Below, piece after piece: positions 1 through 5,288 of a stretch of DNA of 7,135 nucleotides (positions are counted from its first letter, which is position 1; each line of letters starts with the position of its first letter). The notes beneath the pieces are model-generated. The model was not told the origin of the DNA. It did no database searches and worked only from the letters and a program-made list of their open reading frames with translations. Source of the DNA: CAYVKM01 sp964452045 (lineage in GTDB: Bacteria; Calditrichota; Calditrichia; RBG-13-44-9). Made by a program: the position numbers and the translations under genes. The stretch spans positions 1 through 7,135 of the forward strand of contig CAYVKM010000129.1 in the NCBI GenBank assembly GCA_964452045.1, in the 5' to 3' direction.

Positions 1-286
1 TGTTGTTAAAGAATGGAGTCATATTTACTTGGGCGCCATAAACCTAATGGATCTCATCATAACCAAGATGTTTCGAGGGACAAGTGTGGATATTGCTGAT
101 TGTATAGCGGTTTTCATGACAGGAGAAATAGACGCCGAGCAACTGCTGGCAAGGTATAGAAAGGCCGCCCAATATGATCTTAACCCAGACAAAGTTATGA
201 AGAATTTTATTTATTTCATTGAAAAACTGTTCGAAAAACAAATGGTCGGTGATGAATTTTTTAAAAAGGTGAGATCATGTCTATGA
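1..286 (+). CDS. C-terminal end of a putative DUF6036-type nucleotidyltransferase (5' end outside window)
   Basis: The frame is open from the window edge (first full codon at base 2) to the TGA at 284-286, so this is the last 94 or so residues of a longer gene. The segment NLMDLIITKMFRG, then VDIADC and a helical tail, resembles the region after the catalytic core in DUF6036/AbiEii-like nucleotidyltransferases, where a DLI-x-K-L helix is followed by a D-x-x-D motif. The catalytic GS-x-D motif would lie upstream and is not visible, so activity cannot be judged. The TTG at 29 and ATG at 47 are internal codons, not likely starts. The end overlaps the next gene by 10 bases, which suggests translational coupling and a shared function. 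The family assignment is by pattern recall only; another nucleotidyltransferase-like toxin family is possible. Confidence 0.6.
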   Translation, partial: VVKEWSHIYLGAINLMDLIITKMFRGTSVDIADCIAVFMTGEIDAEQLLARYRKAAQYDLNPDKVMKNFIYFIEKLFEKQMVGDEFFKKVRSCL

Positions 287-966
287 AAAAGGAAGATTTA
301 ATTGTTTCCTTAAGAAATCTTGGGTATCCGATCCTATCCAAAGACAAAAATATAATAAATAAAAGCAAAATTATTGATGTTCTGGATGCATTGGTTGATT
401 TGGACGAACCTAGGTTAATAGAAGGATTCCCAGTAATTCTGGCACACTGTGCTCACAGACGTTCCAATTTGGACCTTGAAACATTGCTTTTAAAATATCC
501 AAAGAATAGCAAAAAAAGACGCGATCTTGAAATACTGCTATTGTTGAGCGCTGAGATGCTTAATTTGGAGAACCTACAACTTCCATCAGGATTGGAACAT
601 ATAGCCAACTCTTTGAAAACAAAATATGGGAATTTGATTTCATCCGAAGCAGTAGACTTGGAAAAGGGATTTTCTCTATCAATAGAGCGTCTTCGCAATA
701 CCTTGAAGCGCTATGCGTCAAATCTTGAAACGCAAAAATCCGCTAAAGAAAAGGCGGCCGACAGGCAGAAGAAGTCATTCCAGCTTAATTTGCATCTCAG
801 CACTCTTTTTTCACCAAAGCAAAAAGAACTTGTTCTTAAAAAGTATCATGGAGAATCATTAAACAAAACTGAACAAGAATATTATTCAAGGGTAGTGAAG
901 AAAAAAATCGAGGCCTTGGCCAATAGTGAATTAAGGAGAATAGCCACGGCACTTGCTAAAAAATAG
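277..966 (+). CDS. Partner protein of the nucleotidyltransferase with C-terminal helix-turn-helix-like domain
   Basis: This 229-residue protein has no signal peptide or membrane segment. Residues 44-100 form a helical domain (EPRLIEGFPVILAHCA, later LEILLLLSAEMLNLE). Residues 128-166 are charged and probably coiled. Residues 178-223 (FSPKQKELVLKKYHGESLNK, then EQEYYSRVVKKKIEALA) look like a sigma-70 region 4-type helix-turn-helix. I recall proteins of this layout encoded beside DUF6036 nucleotidyltransferases, and the 10-base overlap with the upstream gene fits a two-gene unit. The ATG at 277 follows AGGTG at 267-271 by 5 bases; the in-frame ATG at 283, which forms an ATGA overlap, is an alternative start. 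It may be an antitoxin-like or DNA-binding partner, but that is inference. No terminator follows on this strand. Confidence 0.7.
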   Translation: MSMKKEDLIVSLRNLGYPILSKDKNIINKSKIIDVLDALVDLDEPRLIEGFPVILAHCAHRRSNLDLETLLLKYPKNSKKRRDLEILLLLSAEMLNLENLQLPSGLEHIANSLKTKYGNLISSEAVDLEKGFSLSIERLRNTLKRYASNLETQKSAKEKAADRQKKSFQLNLHLSTLFSPKQKELVLKKYHGESLNKTEQEYYSRVVKKKIEALANSELRRIATALAKK

Positions 967-989
967 AGGTTGCCGAAAAATAGCTAACT

Positions 990-1010
990 CCTTGTATTTA
1001 TTGGCGTCCC
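990..1010. repeat. Degenerate look-alike of the att/tRNA 3' junction
   Basis: CCTTGTATTTATTGGCGTCCC resembles the right island junction at 7067-7090, where CCTTGAATTTATTA precedes TGGCGTCCCC. The last nine bases (1002-1010) equal the start of the 48-bp att repeat, which corresponds to the CCA end and acceptor strand of tRNA-Glu. Similarity stops after this point. It may be a relic of an older integration in the same tRNA or a chance match. Confidence 0.3.
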
Positions 1011-1044
1011 AACCAAACATGGCGGGATGTCCTGGAACATGCAA

Positions 1045-1077
1045 ACAAAAAAAGCTCAGCGTGGATTTGCTGAGCTT
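1045..1077 (-). terminator. Rho-independent terminator on the minus strand (original tRNA-Glu terminator)
   Basis: Read on the minus strand, AAGCTCAGC (1077-1069) pairs perfectly with GCTGAGCTT (1060-1052) around an 8-base loop, followed by a run of seven T (1053-1047). There is no T run on the plus strand, so it serves leftward transcription. It sits 12 bases beyond the left copy of the tRNA-Glu 3' end, so it probably ended tRNA transcription before the island inserted. Confidence 0.8.
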
Positions 1078-1088
1078 AGTATAATCGG

Positions 1089-1136
1089 TGGCGTCCCCAA
1101 GGGGATTTGAACCCCTGCTGCCGGCGTGAAAGGCCG
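1089..1136 (-). repeat. Left att repeat: 48-bp copy of the tRNA-Glu 3' part
   Basis: These 48 bases are identical to 7081-7128 and in the same orientation. Read on the minus strand they contain most of the anticodon arm with the UUC loop, the variable loop, the T arm, the acceptor 3' strand and CCA. The identity ends at 1137, where a T replaces the last base of the anticodon stem, and beyond that there is no D arm or acceptor 5' strand. It is therefore a tRNA fragment and not a gene, as expected for the distal att site of an element inserted in a tRNA 3' end. Confidence 0.88.
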
Positions 1137-1478
1137 TAACTTAAAATCGAGCAAGAACAGGAAAATATTACATATTTTAATAATATCAAAAATTTAGCTA
1201 ATTTTACCCTTATACCTAAGTATACCTGAAAACCCCTCAAAATACCTATCTGAGGAAGCTGTCTACTTCCTATGTACTTCCATCTTTTTATTGATTTAAG
1301 GGCTGTATAAGCTCTCTTGTATTGGTATACCCGGAACGATGCAAACGTGCAACCTATGGATTCGTAGGCAGGACCTCTGATCTTCCTAACCTACTCAAAT
1401 AACTTAACTTGTTGAAATCATTACATGTGAATTTTCCACATTTTTGCTAATTTTGGAAAGTTTTTCTCACACAGATTC
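1137..1478. other. Non-coding stretch next to the left att
   Basis: No convincing reading frame was found on either strand, and no integrase C-terminal motif (the H-x-L-R-H or Y-T-H boxes) appears in a partial hand reading of the minus strand. It holds an AT-rich inverted repeat (AAAATAT at 1162-1168, ATATTTT at 1172-1178), phased decamers at 1211-1250, a TACTTCC pair (1264-1270 and 1275-1281) and the palindrome GGTATACC (1324-1331). There are also adjacent small hairpins (TGCA arms at 1340-1351; CCTATG and CGTAGG arms at 1353-1368). Together this suggests former recombination sites or a small structured RNA; neither is shown. Confidence 0.5.
1211..1250. repeat. Four tandem 10-bp-phased repeats (candidate recombinase arm sites)
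   Basis: Four successive decamers read TATACCTAAG, TATACCTGAA, AACCCCTCAA and AATACCTATC, sharing the pattern A-n-n-CCT. One helical turn between copies puts them on the same DNA face, typical of cooperative protein binding. They lie 75-114 bp inside the left att core, where integrase arm or excisionase sites are usual. The binding role is inference. Confidence 0.45.
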
Positions 1479-1487
1479 TCACACAGA
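1464..1487. repeat. Perfect 12-bp tandem duplication
   Basis: TTCTCACACAGA occurs twice with no gap (1464-1475 and 1476-1487). It overlaps the stop codon of the DUF4186 remnant (1479-1481, minus strand), so the duplication could have changed the end of that gene. Confidence 0.8.
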
Positions 1488-1719
1488 ATTACGATCTATA
1501 ATTTCTATCTGACTCTCTATCCATCCCATCACCATGCCCACAACAAATTCAATCTCGTCATCATTTAGCACCCTACCCTTTCTTTATCCCATGCCATTTC
1601 TGAATACAACTCCGACAACAAGTGGCGGTGGCATGCTGAGCAATAAATACCGGATGCCCTCTCATTGGCGTCTGTTTACCATCATTTTTTGGATACTGGG
1701 GCGAAATTCTTGGTATGAT
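1479..1719 (-). pseudogene. DUF4186 family gene remnant, 5'-truncated and frameshifted
   Basis: On the minus strand, 1576-1719 encodes a segment beginning PIIPRISPQYPKNDGKQTP and continuing MRGHPVFIAQHATATCCRSC and IQKWHGIKKG. This matches the conserved core of DUF4186 (AQHATATCC, KWH). The frame then meets TAG. Skipping one base at 1575 restores the family's C-terminal helix RVLNDDEIEFVV, then VMGWIESQIE, ending at the TGA at 1481-1479. So one extra base in the GGGTAGGG run breaks the gene. About the first half of a normal DUF4186 protein is not found upstream of 1719. The family has no known function to my knowledge. It converges with nothing nearby and appears to be island debris; a sequencing error could explain the frameshift but not the missing start. 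Confidence 0.78.
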
Positions 1720-1837
1720 TGGAAATATTGACAATTCATAAGTAATATGTAAAAAATTATTTGTATTTTTTTATTCTTTGCTGGAAATTAACATTTTTAC
1801 TTCTACTATTTGGCCATCTGTTTATATTAGGAGCTCA

Positions 1838-2040
1838 ATGCACTCAGCCGACTATTTCAATAAATATGCTTCCGAATACTTGCCTGGCCACTTAGGCATT
1901 GTCGTCACTCATGTAAGCGGTTCAGAAGTAAGATCGGAATTACCCTTGAGGAAACCGCTGATTGCCCCGAATGGGTACTTGCACGCAGGACCGTTGTCAC
2001 TTTAGCCGAGACATGCGCAGGTTATGGTTGTATTACTTAA
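1838..2040 (+). pseudogene. PaaI-like hotdog thioesterase remnant, frameshifted and 3'-truncated
   Basis: From the ATG at 1838, with AGGAG at 1829-1833 four bases ahead, the frame reads MHSADYFNKYASEYLPGHLG, an IVVTHVSG segment and LIAPNGYLHAG. This is the N-terminal half of PaaI-type acyl-CoA thioesterases, which hydrolyse acyl-CoA esters. After HAG the frame ends quickly at the TAG of 2003-2005. One frame over, from 1990, the family pattern continues as TVVTLAETCAGYGCIT up to the TAA at 2038-2040, so one base has been lost near 1989. The second half of the roughly 140-residue fold, with its TIELKSN strand, is absent, and the mtgA leader follows. The good ribosome site and start suggest the gene was once expressed. 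Loss of the fold's second half makes activity unlikely. Confidence 0.78.
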
Positions 2041-2088
2041 TACTATCGAATATGAATGAAATCCAATACGAATTAAATGTAGAGAAAA

Positions 2089-2793
2089 ATGCGGTTTAAA
2101 ACATTCGTTCTATATACAAGTCTTACGGTTGCGGTTTTATGTATTAGTTTTTCCCTCTTCATCTATCTGAATCTACCGGATGTAACGTACCTGAAAAATA
2201 TTAATCCAAAAATCACAGCACTCATGCAGTTGCGCAAAGAACAAACCGAAGCTCAAGATGAGAAATATTATATCAGGCAAAATTGGGTCAGCTTTCAAAC
2301 CATACCCGATTTATTAAAAAAAGCGGTCCGAATTTCGGAAGATGCTTCATTTTATGAACATAAAGGTATTGATTATGACGAATTTAAAGAATCCATCAAA
2401 AAGAATTTTGAGGAGGGCGCGCTGGTTCGTGGAGGCAGTACAATCACGCAGCAATTAGCCAAAAATCTCTTTCTTTCTCCTGAAAAAAGTTTTTTAAGAA
2501 AAATAATTGAATATTTTATTGCCAAACGTCTGGAAAACGAGTTGTCGAAAGACCGAATTTTCAATTTGTACTTAAATGTGATTGAACTCGGCCCAGGAAT
2601 ATTCGGAGTCGAAGCGGCTTCGCAACATTATTTTAATAAAAGTGTCCAAAACTTAAATTTAGAAGAGATTGTCCGCCTGGCAGCGATTATTCCCCGACCG
2701 CTTACGGTGAATCCAACAAAGGATAGCAAGTGGTTAAAATGGAAGGTCGAATGGATATTTCACAAAATGAAACTTTACAAGTATATTGATTAG
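2089..2793 (+). CDS. mtgA: Monofunctional biosynthetic peptidoglycan transglycosylase
   Basis: A full-length 234-residue glycosyltransferase family 51 enzyme that polymerises lipid II into glycan strands on the outer face of the inner membrane. Residues 8-28 form one N-terminal membrane anchor, and the rest is periplasmic. All GT51 motifs are present: EDASFYEHKGID (84-95, catalytic Glu84), RGGSTITQQLAKNLFL (114-129), the RLENELSKDRI helix with YLNVIELGPG (147-170), and a closing segment with AAIIPRP (198-204). There is no transpeptidase domain, which separates it from class A penicillin-binding proteins. The ATG at 2089 is the first usable start: the upstream in-frame ATG at 2056 meets a TAA. 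The ribosome site is weak (AGAGAAAA). It stands alone between a thioesterase remnant and a convergent minus-strand gene. A cell-wall gene on a small tRNA island is unusual cargo. Confidence 0.95.
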   Translation: MRFKTFVLYTSLTVAVLCISFSLFIYLNLPDVTYLKNINPKITALMQLRKEQTEAQDEKYYIRQNWVSFQTIPDLLKKAVRISEDASFYEHKGIDYDEFKESIKKNFEEGALVRGGSTITQQLAKNLFLSPEKSFLRKIIEYFIAKRLENELSKDRIFNLYLNVIELGPGIFGVEAASQHYFNKSVQNLNLEEIVRLAAIIPRPLTVNPTKDSKWLKWKVEWIFHKMKLYKYID

Positions 2794-3010
2794 AGAAATC
2801 AAAGATCATTTTGCTTTATCTGCATCCATTTTATTGTTTTTTTTCTGCACGCTTAGCTTTCAGTGATTATTTAATTTGATCCGTTGTCTCTTTATTGTGG
2901 TTTTTATTTTTGTTGCCCCCATTTTGATTTCAACCGCAAATATTTCTTGGTAAGTTCAGGATCACCCCATATATTCAGTTTCTCTTTTCGAGCTGCCTGT
3001 CTGTTGCTTC

Positions 3011-3331
3011 TTATTTATCTGTTATTACAACAGAGAGCTTTGCTTCCATGCCATACTTAATTTTTTTTGCTTCTCTGTTGTTTACTTTAATTGTAGCATA
3101 GGACTCTGACGTTTGCTGAACCCTGCCACAAGTTATTTCTTCACCTGAAGCGGAATAAAAGCATACTTTAGCTCCCATTATAAATCCGTCATTCTTATTT
3201 CCATCAATAACGATCAATCCTTTCTTCTCATTAATTCTCGTAACCTGTGCCGCTATGGCAATACCTTTATAAAATGTTGCTGCTATCATCATAACCGAAA
3301 GTACCAAGAGAAAAATTTTGATCTTTTTCAT
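3011..3331 (-). CDS. Small exported protein of unknown function
   Basis: A 106-residue protein with a classical Sec signal: MKKIK, a hydrophobic stretch at 6-19, and a likely cleavage site near AIAA (25-28). The mature part reads VTRINEKKGLIVIDGNKNDG, then KVCFYSASGEEITCGRV, and is rich in short beta strands. It recalls the small beta domains in which a glycine-rich I-D-G-x-x-x-D-G turn is followed by a G-x-x-v strand, as at the end of some envelope or flagellar accessory proteins; the fold is inferred. Two cysteines (57 and 68) could form a disulfide after export. The ATG at 3331 is preceded by GGAGG five bases away; the TTG at 3343 overlaps this site and is rejected. It has its own promoter with a palindrome at the expected transcript start. 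No partner is evident. Confidence 0.78.
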   Translation of the reverse strand: MKKIKIFLLVLSVMMIAATFYKGIAIAAQVTRINEKKGLIVIDGNKNDGFIMGAKVCFYSASGEEITCGRVQQTSESYATIKVNNREAKKIKYGMEAKLSVVITDK

Positions 3332-3392
3332 ATAATCCTCCAATCAATAGAATAAATCGTTACCTGTTATTTCTCCGGATTTTTGAAGTGAC

Positions 3393-3409
3393 TTTAATTG
3401 CCAATTAAA
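3393..3409. promoter_or_regulatory. 17-bp palindrome at the predicted transcript start (candidate operator)
   Basis: TTTAATTG and CAATTAAA form a perfect 8-1-8 inverted repeat. It begins six bases downstream of the -10 box of the exported-protein promoter, so it spans the expected start site, a typical repressor position. A second pair (ATTTTTGA 3379-3386 and TCAAAAAT 3410-3417) lies around it with uneven spacing. The cognate regulator is unknown. Confidence 0.5.
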
Positions 3410-3414
3410 TCAAA

Positions 3415-3443
3415 AATATAAAAGATTATAGAAAGAATGTCAA
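3415..3443 (-). promoter_or_regulatory. Sigma-70 promoter of the small exported protein gene
   Basis: On the minus strand, TTGACA (3443-3438) and TATATT (3420-3415) are 17 bases apart, a perfect -35 box and a one-mismatch -10 box. Transcription would begin near 3408, giving a leader of about 77 bases before the ATG at 3331. Confidence 0.65.
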
Positions 3444-3625
3444 TTCGTTCAAAATGTTTCAACAGTTTCAAAATCTCAAATATTCATGGACGATCTTCTT
3501 TTATCTGGAAAATAATTCTATGGTGGGTGTTGCCGGCAATTTCCCTGAATTCATTTGTTATGATTTCAATAGGAATCCCAACGGTTTCTTCCAGCAACCT
3601 ATATGGCAGCGTATCTATTTCGATT

Positions 3626-3904
3626 TTATTTATTATTCACCCGTTCCTTTAATTCCTGCCCACACTTGAAAAACGGTAATTTCTTAGCTGCCACCTGGAC
3701 TGTTTTCCCGGTTTTAGGGTTTCTTCCATCATATGCTTTGTATTTCTTGACACAAAAAGAACACAATCCCCTGATTTCAACCCGGTCACCTTTTGCAAGT
3801 GTTTTGGTCATTTCGTTAAAGAAAAGTTTTACTACCGCTTCTGCCTCTGATTTTGTTAGGTCGGTTTCATTTTGCAGAGCCTGTATGAGTTGTAGTTTGT
3901 TCAT
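3626..3904 (-). CDS. HU/IHF family DNA-binding protein
   Basis: A 92-residue member of the bacterial histone-like HU/IHF family, which binds as a dimer and bends DNA. The N-terminal helices (MNKLQLIQAL, LTKSEAEAVVKLFFNEM) are followed by the core VEIRGLCSF (42-50). Next comes the DNA-clasping arm with GRNPKTGKTVQV (60-71), whose Pro63 is the usual intercalating residue, and then KKLPFFKCG (74-82). Length and motifs are complete. The ATG at 3904 has GGAGG (3915-3911) six bases ahead; the upstream extension has no ribosome site and overlaps the promoter. Similar single-subunit proteins are common in Desulfobacterales, so alpha or beta cannot be assigned. IHF often assists integrase at att sites, so its presence on an island is suggestive, but a housekeeping role is equally possible. 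Confidence 0.93.
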   Translation of the reverse strand: MNKLQLIQALQNETDLTKSEAEAVVKLFFNEMTKTLAKGDRVEIRGLCSFCVKKYKAYDGRNPKTGKTVQVAAKKLPFFKCGQELKERVNNK

Positions 3905-3935
3905 GGGGAGCCTCCACGATGTTGTTTTAATTGGG

Positions 3936-3964
3936 ATAATAAACGGCGGGTTAAAAAAGGTCAA
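3936..3964 (-). promoter_or_regulatory. Sigma-70 promoter of the HU/IHF gene
   Basis: On the minus strand, TTGACC (3964-3959) and TATTAT (3941-3936) are separated by 17 bases, each one mismatch from consensus. The start would fall near 3929, leaving about 25 bases before the start codon, with the strong ribosome site in between. Confidence 0.7.
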
Positions 3965-4003
3965 GAAATTCTGAAGGGTTGGAGATGTATTTTGGGGTAA
4001 AAC

Positions 4004-4258
4004 TTATCTAATGGTGCATTCTTCGAGAAAACGATCCAATTGAGATATCTGGTTTGGTATCATTCCTTCAAATTTAACACCTTGTTGTTTAATTTTTAGT
4101 TGGTTAAATGAGGTCTTGCTGTCTATATGGGAAACCCAAACACTTTTAAACGGTACATATTTTAAGTAGGTACCTTCGTTTATTCTCCAGTAAATGAGCA
4201 CACAAATCTTGGATTTTTGCAGACAATTGCAGTACACATTATTGCTCAATTTTCTCAA
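4004..4258 (-). pseudogene. PilZ-like protein, C-terminal fragment
   Basis: The frame encodes 84 residues from a TTG at 4258. Residues 29-84 (GTYLKYVPFKSVWVS, then QQGVKFEGMIPNQISQLDRF) match the tail of PilZ-type proteins that I associate with Desulfobacterales, which usually end in a GV-x-F, NQISQLE-x-F pattern. PilZ proteins bind cyclic di-GMP through an R-x-x-x-R and a D-x-S-x-x-G motif, and neither is present here or in the frames just upstream. The first 15-20 residues look like non-coding translation. There is no clear ribosome site or promoter. I therefore read it as the 3' remnant of a longer gene. A shortened functional protein that no longer binds the nucleotide cannot be excluded. 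Confidence 0.5.
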
Positions 4259-4430
4259 TAAATGAAGGTGTTATAGGAACTGATCGATACTGAATTTTAC
4301 AGAATATAGAGCAAATTAAAGCATCACTTGATAAGCACAATTTCTATAAAAGCATTCGGAAATACTTTGTTGAGCTTCATTAAAAGTTTTTGAATTTTTA
4401 TTGGTAGTGAAAAAAAAATGAGAAAAAGTT

Positions 4431-4459
4431 TTGACAACACACATACGATGCATTAATTT
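4431..4459 (+). promoter_or_regulatory. Promoter of the ribbon-helix-helix gene
   Basis: A perfect TTGACA (4431-4436) is followed after 17 bases by TAATTT (4454-4459), a poor -10 box. A strong -35 with a weak -10 overlapped by a palindrome fits a regulated promoter. The leader would be about 57 bases. Confidence 0.45.
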
Positions 4460-4469
4460 AGTGCTAAAT
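4456..4469. promoter_or_regulatory. Palindrome over the -10 region (candidate autoregulatory operator)
   Basis: ATTTAG and CTAAAT form a perfect inverted repeat with a 2-base centre. It overlaps the -10 box and the expected transcript start of the following gene. That gene's product carries a ribbon-helix-helix fold, and such proteins often bind short palindromes in their own promoters. Confidence 0.45.
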
Positions 4470-4522
4470 AAACAATGTAGCTGTCTTTTACACCGTAATA
4501 TTTCACCAGGGAGGAACTAAAA

Positions 4523-4972
4523 ATGAAAACTGAAGAATTAACGATGGACCTCACAATTCAAATTTCTGAAAGTGATTTTATGACACTTCGTTATCTCGCG
4601 GACAAACTGGACATGAGCATTTCTGAAATAATCAGATCTTTCATTCCAAAAATACCGGATATAAAATCACCCGTTATTCATGATCAAAAAACAGGTCCTT
4701 TGAAAATACTTGAAAATTTTGACCAAAATCGTCTTGCGGAAATAATAGACGAAATGATCTCCCAAAAAACCGCTAAAACGTTAGCGTTGGAAATTCAAGC
4801 TCAACTAATTCTTAGCTCTCACAAACGAGACAATCTTACAGGGACAACTGAGAAGCGACTGTTAAGGTGGACTCATCCTGCTAGAATTGATGATCGAACC
4901 AGATTTGCAAGTCCAAGAGCCAAAGAAATTTGTGAAATACTGTACGGGTTTGTTCCTGAAAGAAAGGAGTAG
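4523..4972 (+). CDS. Ribbon-helix-helix protein, putative transcriptional regulator
   Basis: A 149-residue soluble protein. Residues 8-42 fit a ribbon-helix-helix (CopG/Arc/MetJ-like) domain: strand DLTIQIS, helix ESDFMTLRYLADKL, a turn, and helix SISEIIRSFIP. Such proteins dimerise and place the strand in the DNA major groove. The remainder is not recognised. Residues 60-100 are helical, and the basic, conserved-looking tail RLLRWTHPARIDDRTRFASP (112-131) ends in a short helix before the C-terminus. It is longer than the usual 50-90 residue antitoxins, so the tail may bind a partner or ligand. The ATG at 4523 has GGGAGG (4509-4514) eight bases upstream. No toxin gene follows directly: the next gene is 316 bases away with its own promoter. 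It may control itself, the three-gene operon, or both (inference). Confidence 0.65.
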   Translation: MKTEELTMDLTIQISESDFMTLRYLADKLDMSISEIIRSFIPKIPDIKSPVIHDQKTGPLKILENFDQNRLAEIIDEMISQKTAKTLALEIQAQLILSSHKRDNLTGTTEKRLLRWTHPARIDDRTRFASPRAKEICEILYGFVPERKE

Positions 4973-5229
4973 GTATCGGGGATGAGGTATATTTGCCATG
5001 CAGGGAAATGATAAAAACAATCCTTATAATAAGCCCGCCTCTAAAATTTGAAATTTTAAATATGCTCAAAAAAATTTTCGGAAAATTAAGACAAAATTAA
5101 TAATTGTTTTAGCATTATCCGAGAATGATAAGTGTATGAAAAATTTTAACTTGAAAACTCAATAACATTGATTATATACTAAATATAATTCATTGCCCCA
5201 TAAATAAATAATTAAATTCTGTTAAGAGT
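4973..5229. other. AT-rich intergenic region with two palindromes
   Basis: With the promoter that follows, this forms a 316-base gap before the three-gene operon. It has no credible gene, only frames under 20 codons. TAAAATTT and AAATTTTA form a perfect 8-1-8 palindrome (5042-5058). AATTTTC and GAAAATT form a 7-1-7 palindrome (5073-5087). Both lack GC stems and T tails and so are not good terminators; they may be protein-binding sites upstream of the operon. Confidence 0.5.
5151..5180 (+). promoter_or_regulatory. Possible distal promoter of the three-gene operon
   Basis: TTGAAA (5151-5156) and TATACT (5175-5180) are each one mismatch from consensus and 18 bases apart. It would give a leader of about 100 bases containing the proximal promoter. 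In AT-rich DNA such matches also arise by chance. Confidence 0.35.
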
Positions 5230-5258
5230 TTGGCAAAGTTGTTAAACATAACTATAAT
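5230..5258 (+). promoter_or_regulatory. Proximal promoter of the three-gene operon
   Basis: TTGGCA (5230-5235) and a perfect TATAAT (5253-5258) are separated by 17 bases. The start near 5265 leaves a leader of about 24 bases before the ATG at 5289. The leader has no clear ribosome site, so the first gene may be translated weakly. Confidence 0.65.
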
Positions 5259-5288
5259 AAAATAATTACATTTTCGTAGCTAAAAGCT

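Noticed and set aside
1089..1136. A second complete tRNA-Glu gene
   Set aside because: The copy ends one base short of the anticodon stem, and the sequence beyond cannot form a D arm or acceptor stem.
1324..1400. Possible riboswitch-like fold with GCAAAC and adjacent hairpins
   Set aside because: The GCAAAC recalls the cyclic di-GMP riboswitch, but the paired GACGCAAAGC segment and the rest of the consensus are absent, and no gene follows on that strand.
1534..1731. Plus-strand frame of 65 codons
   Set aside because: It is antisense to the DUF4186 remnant, whose conserved motifs are on the minus strand, and it has no ribosome site.
2904..3014. Minus-strand open stretch encoding ARKEKLNIWGDPELTKKYLR and more, just after the exported protein gene
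   Set aside because: It looks protein-like but has no start codon, no ribosome site and only 36 codons. It could be the end of a lost gene, which I cannot name.
3437..3974. Three plus-strand frames between 3437 and 3974
   Set aside because: The right part is antisense to the HU/IHF gene, and the rest gives low-complexity hydrophobic peptides without ribosome sites.
4286..4381. Plus-strand open stretch encoding IEQIKASLDKHNFYKSIRKY
   Set aside because: No start codon, fewer than 32 codons, and no family recognised.
4981..5051. Tiny plus-strand frames (MRYICHAGK and MQGNDKNNPYNKPASKI) after the ribbon-helix-helix gene
   Set aside because: Under 20 codons with no ribosome site at suitable spacing for either; probably chance.
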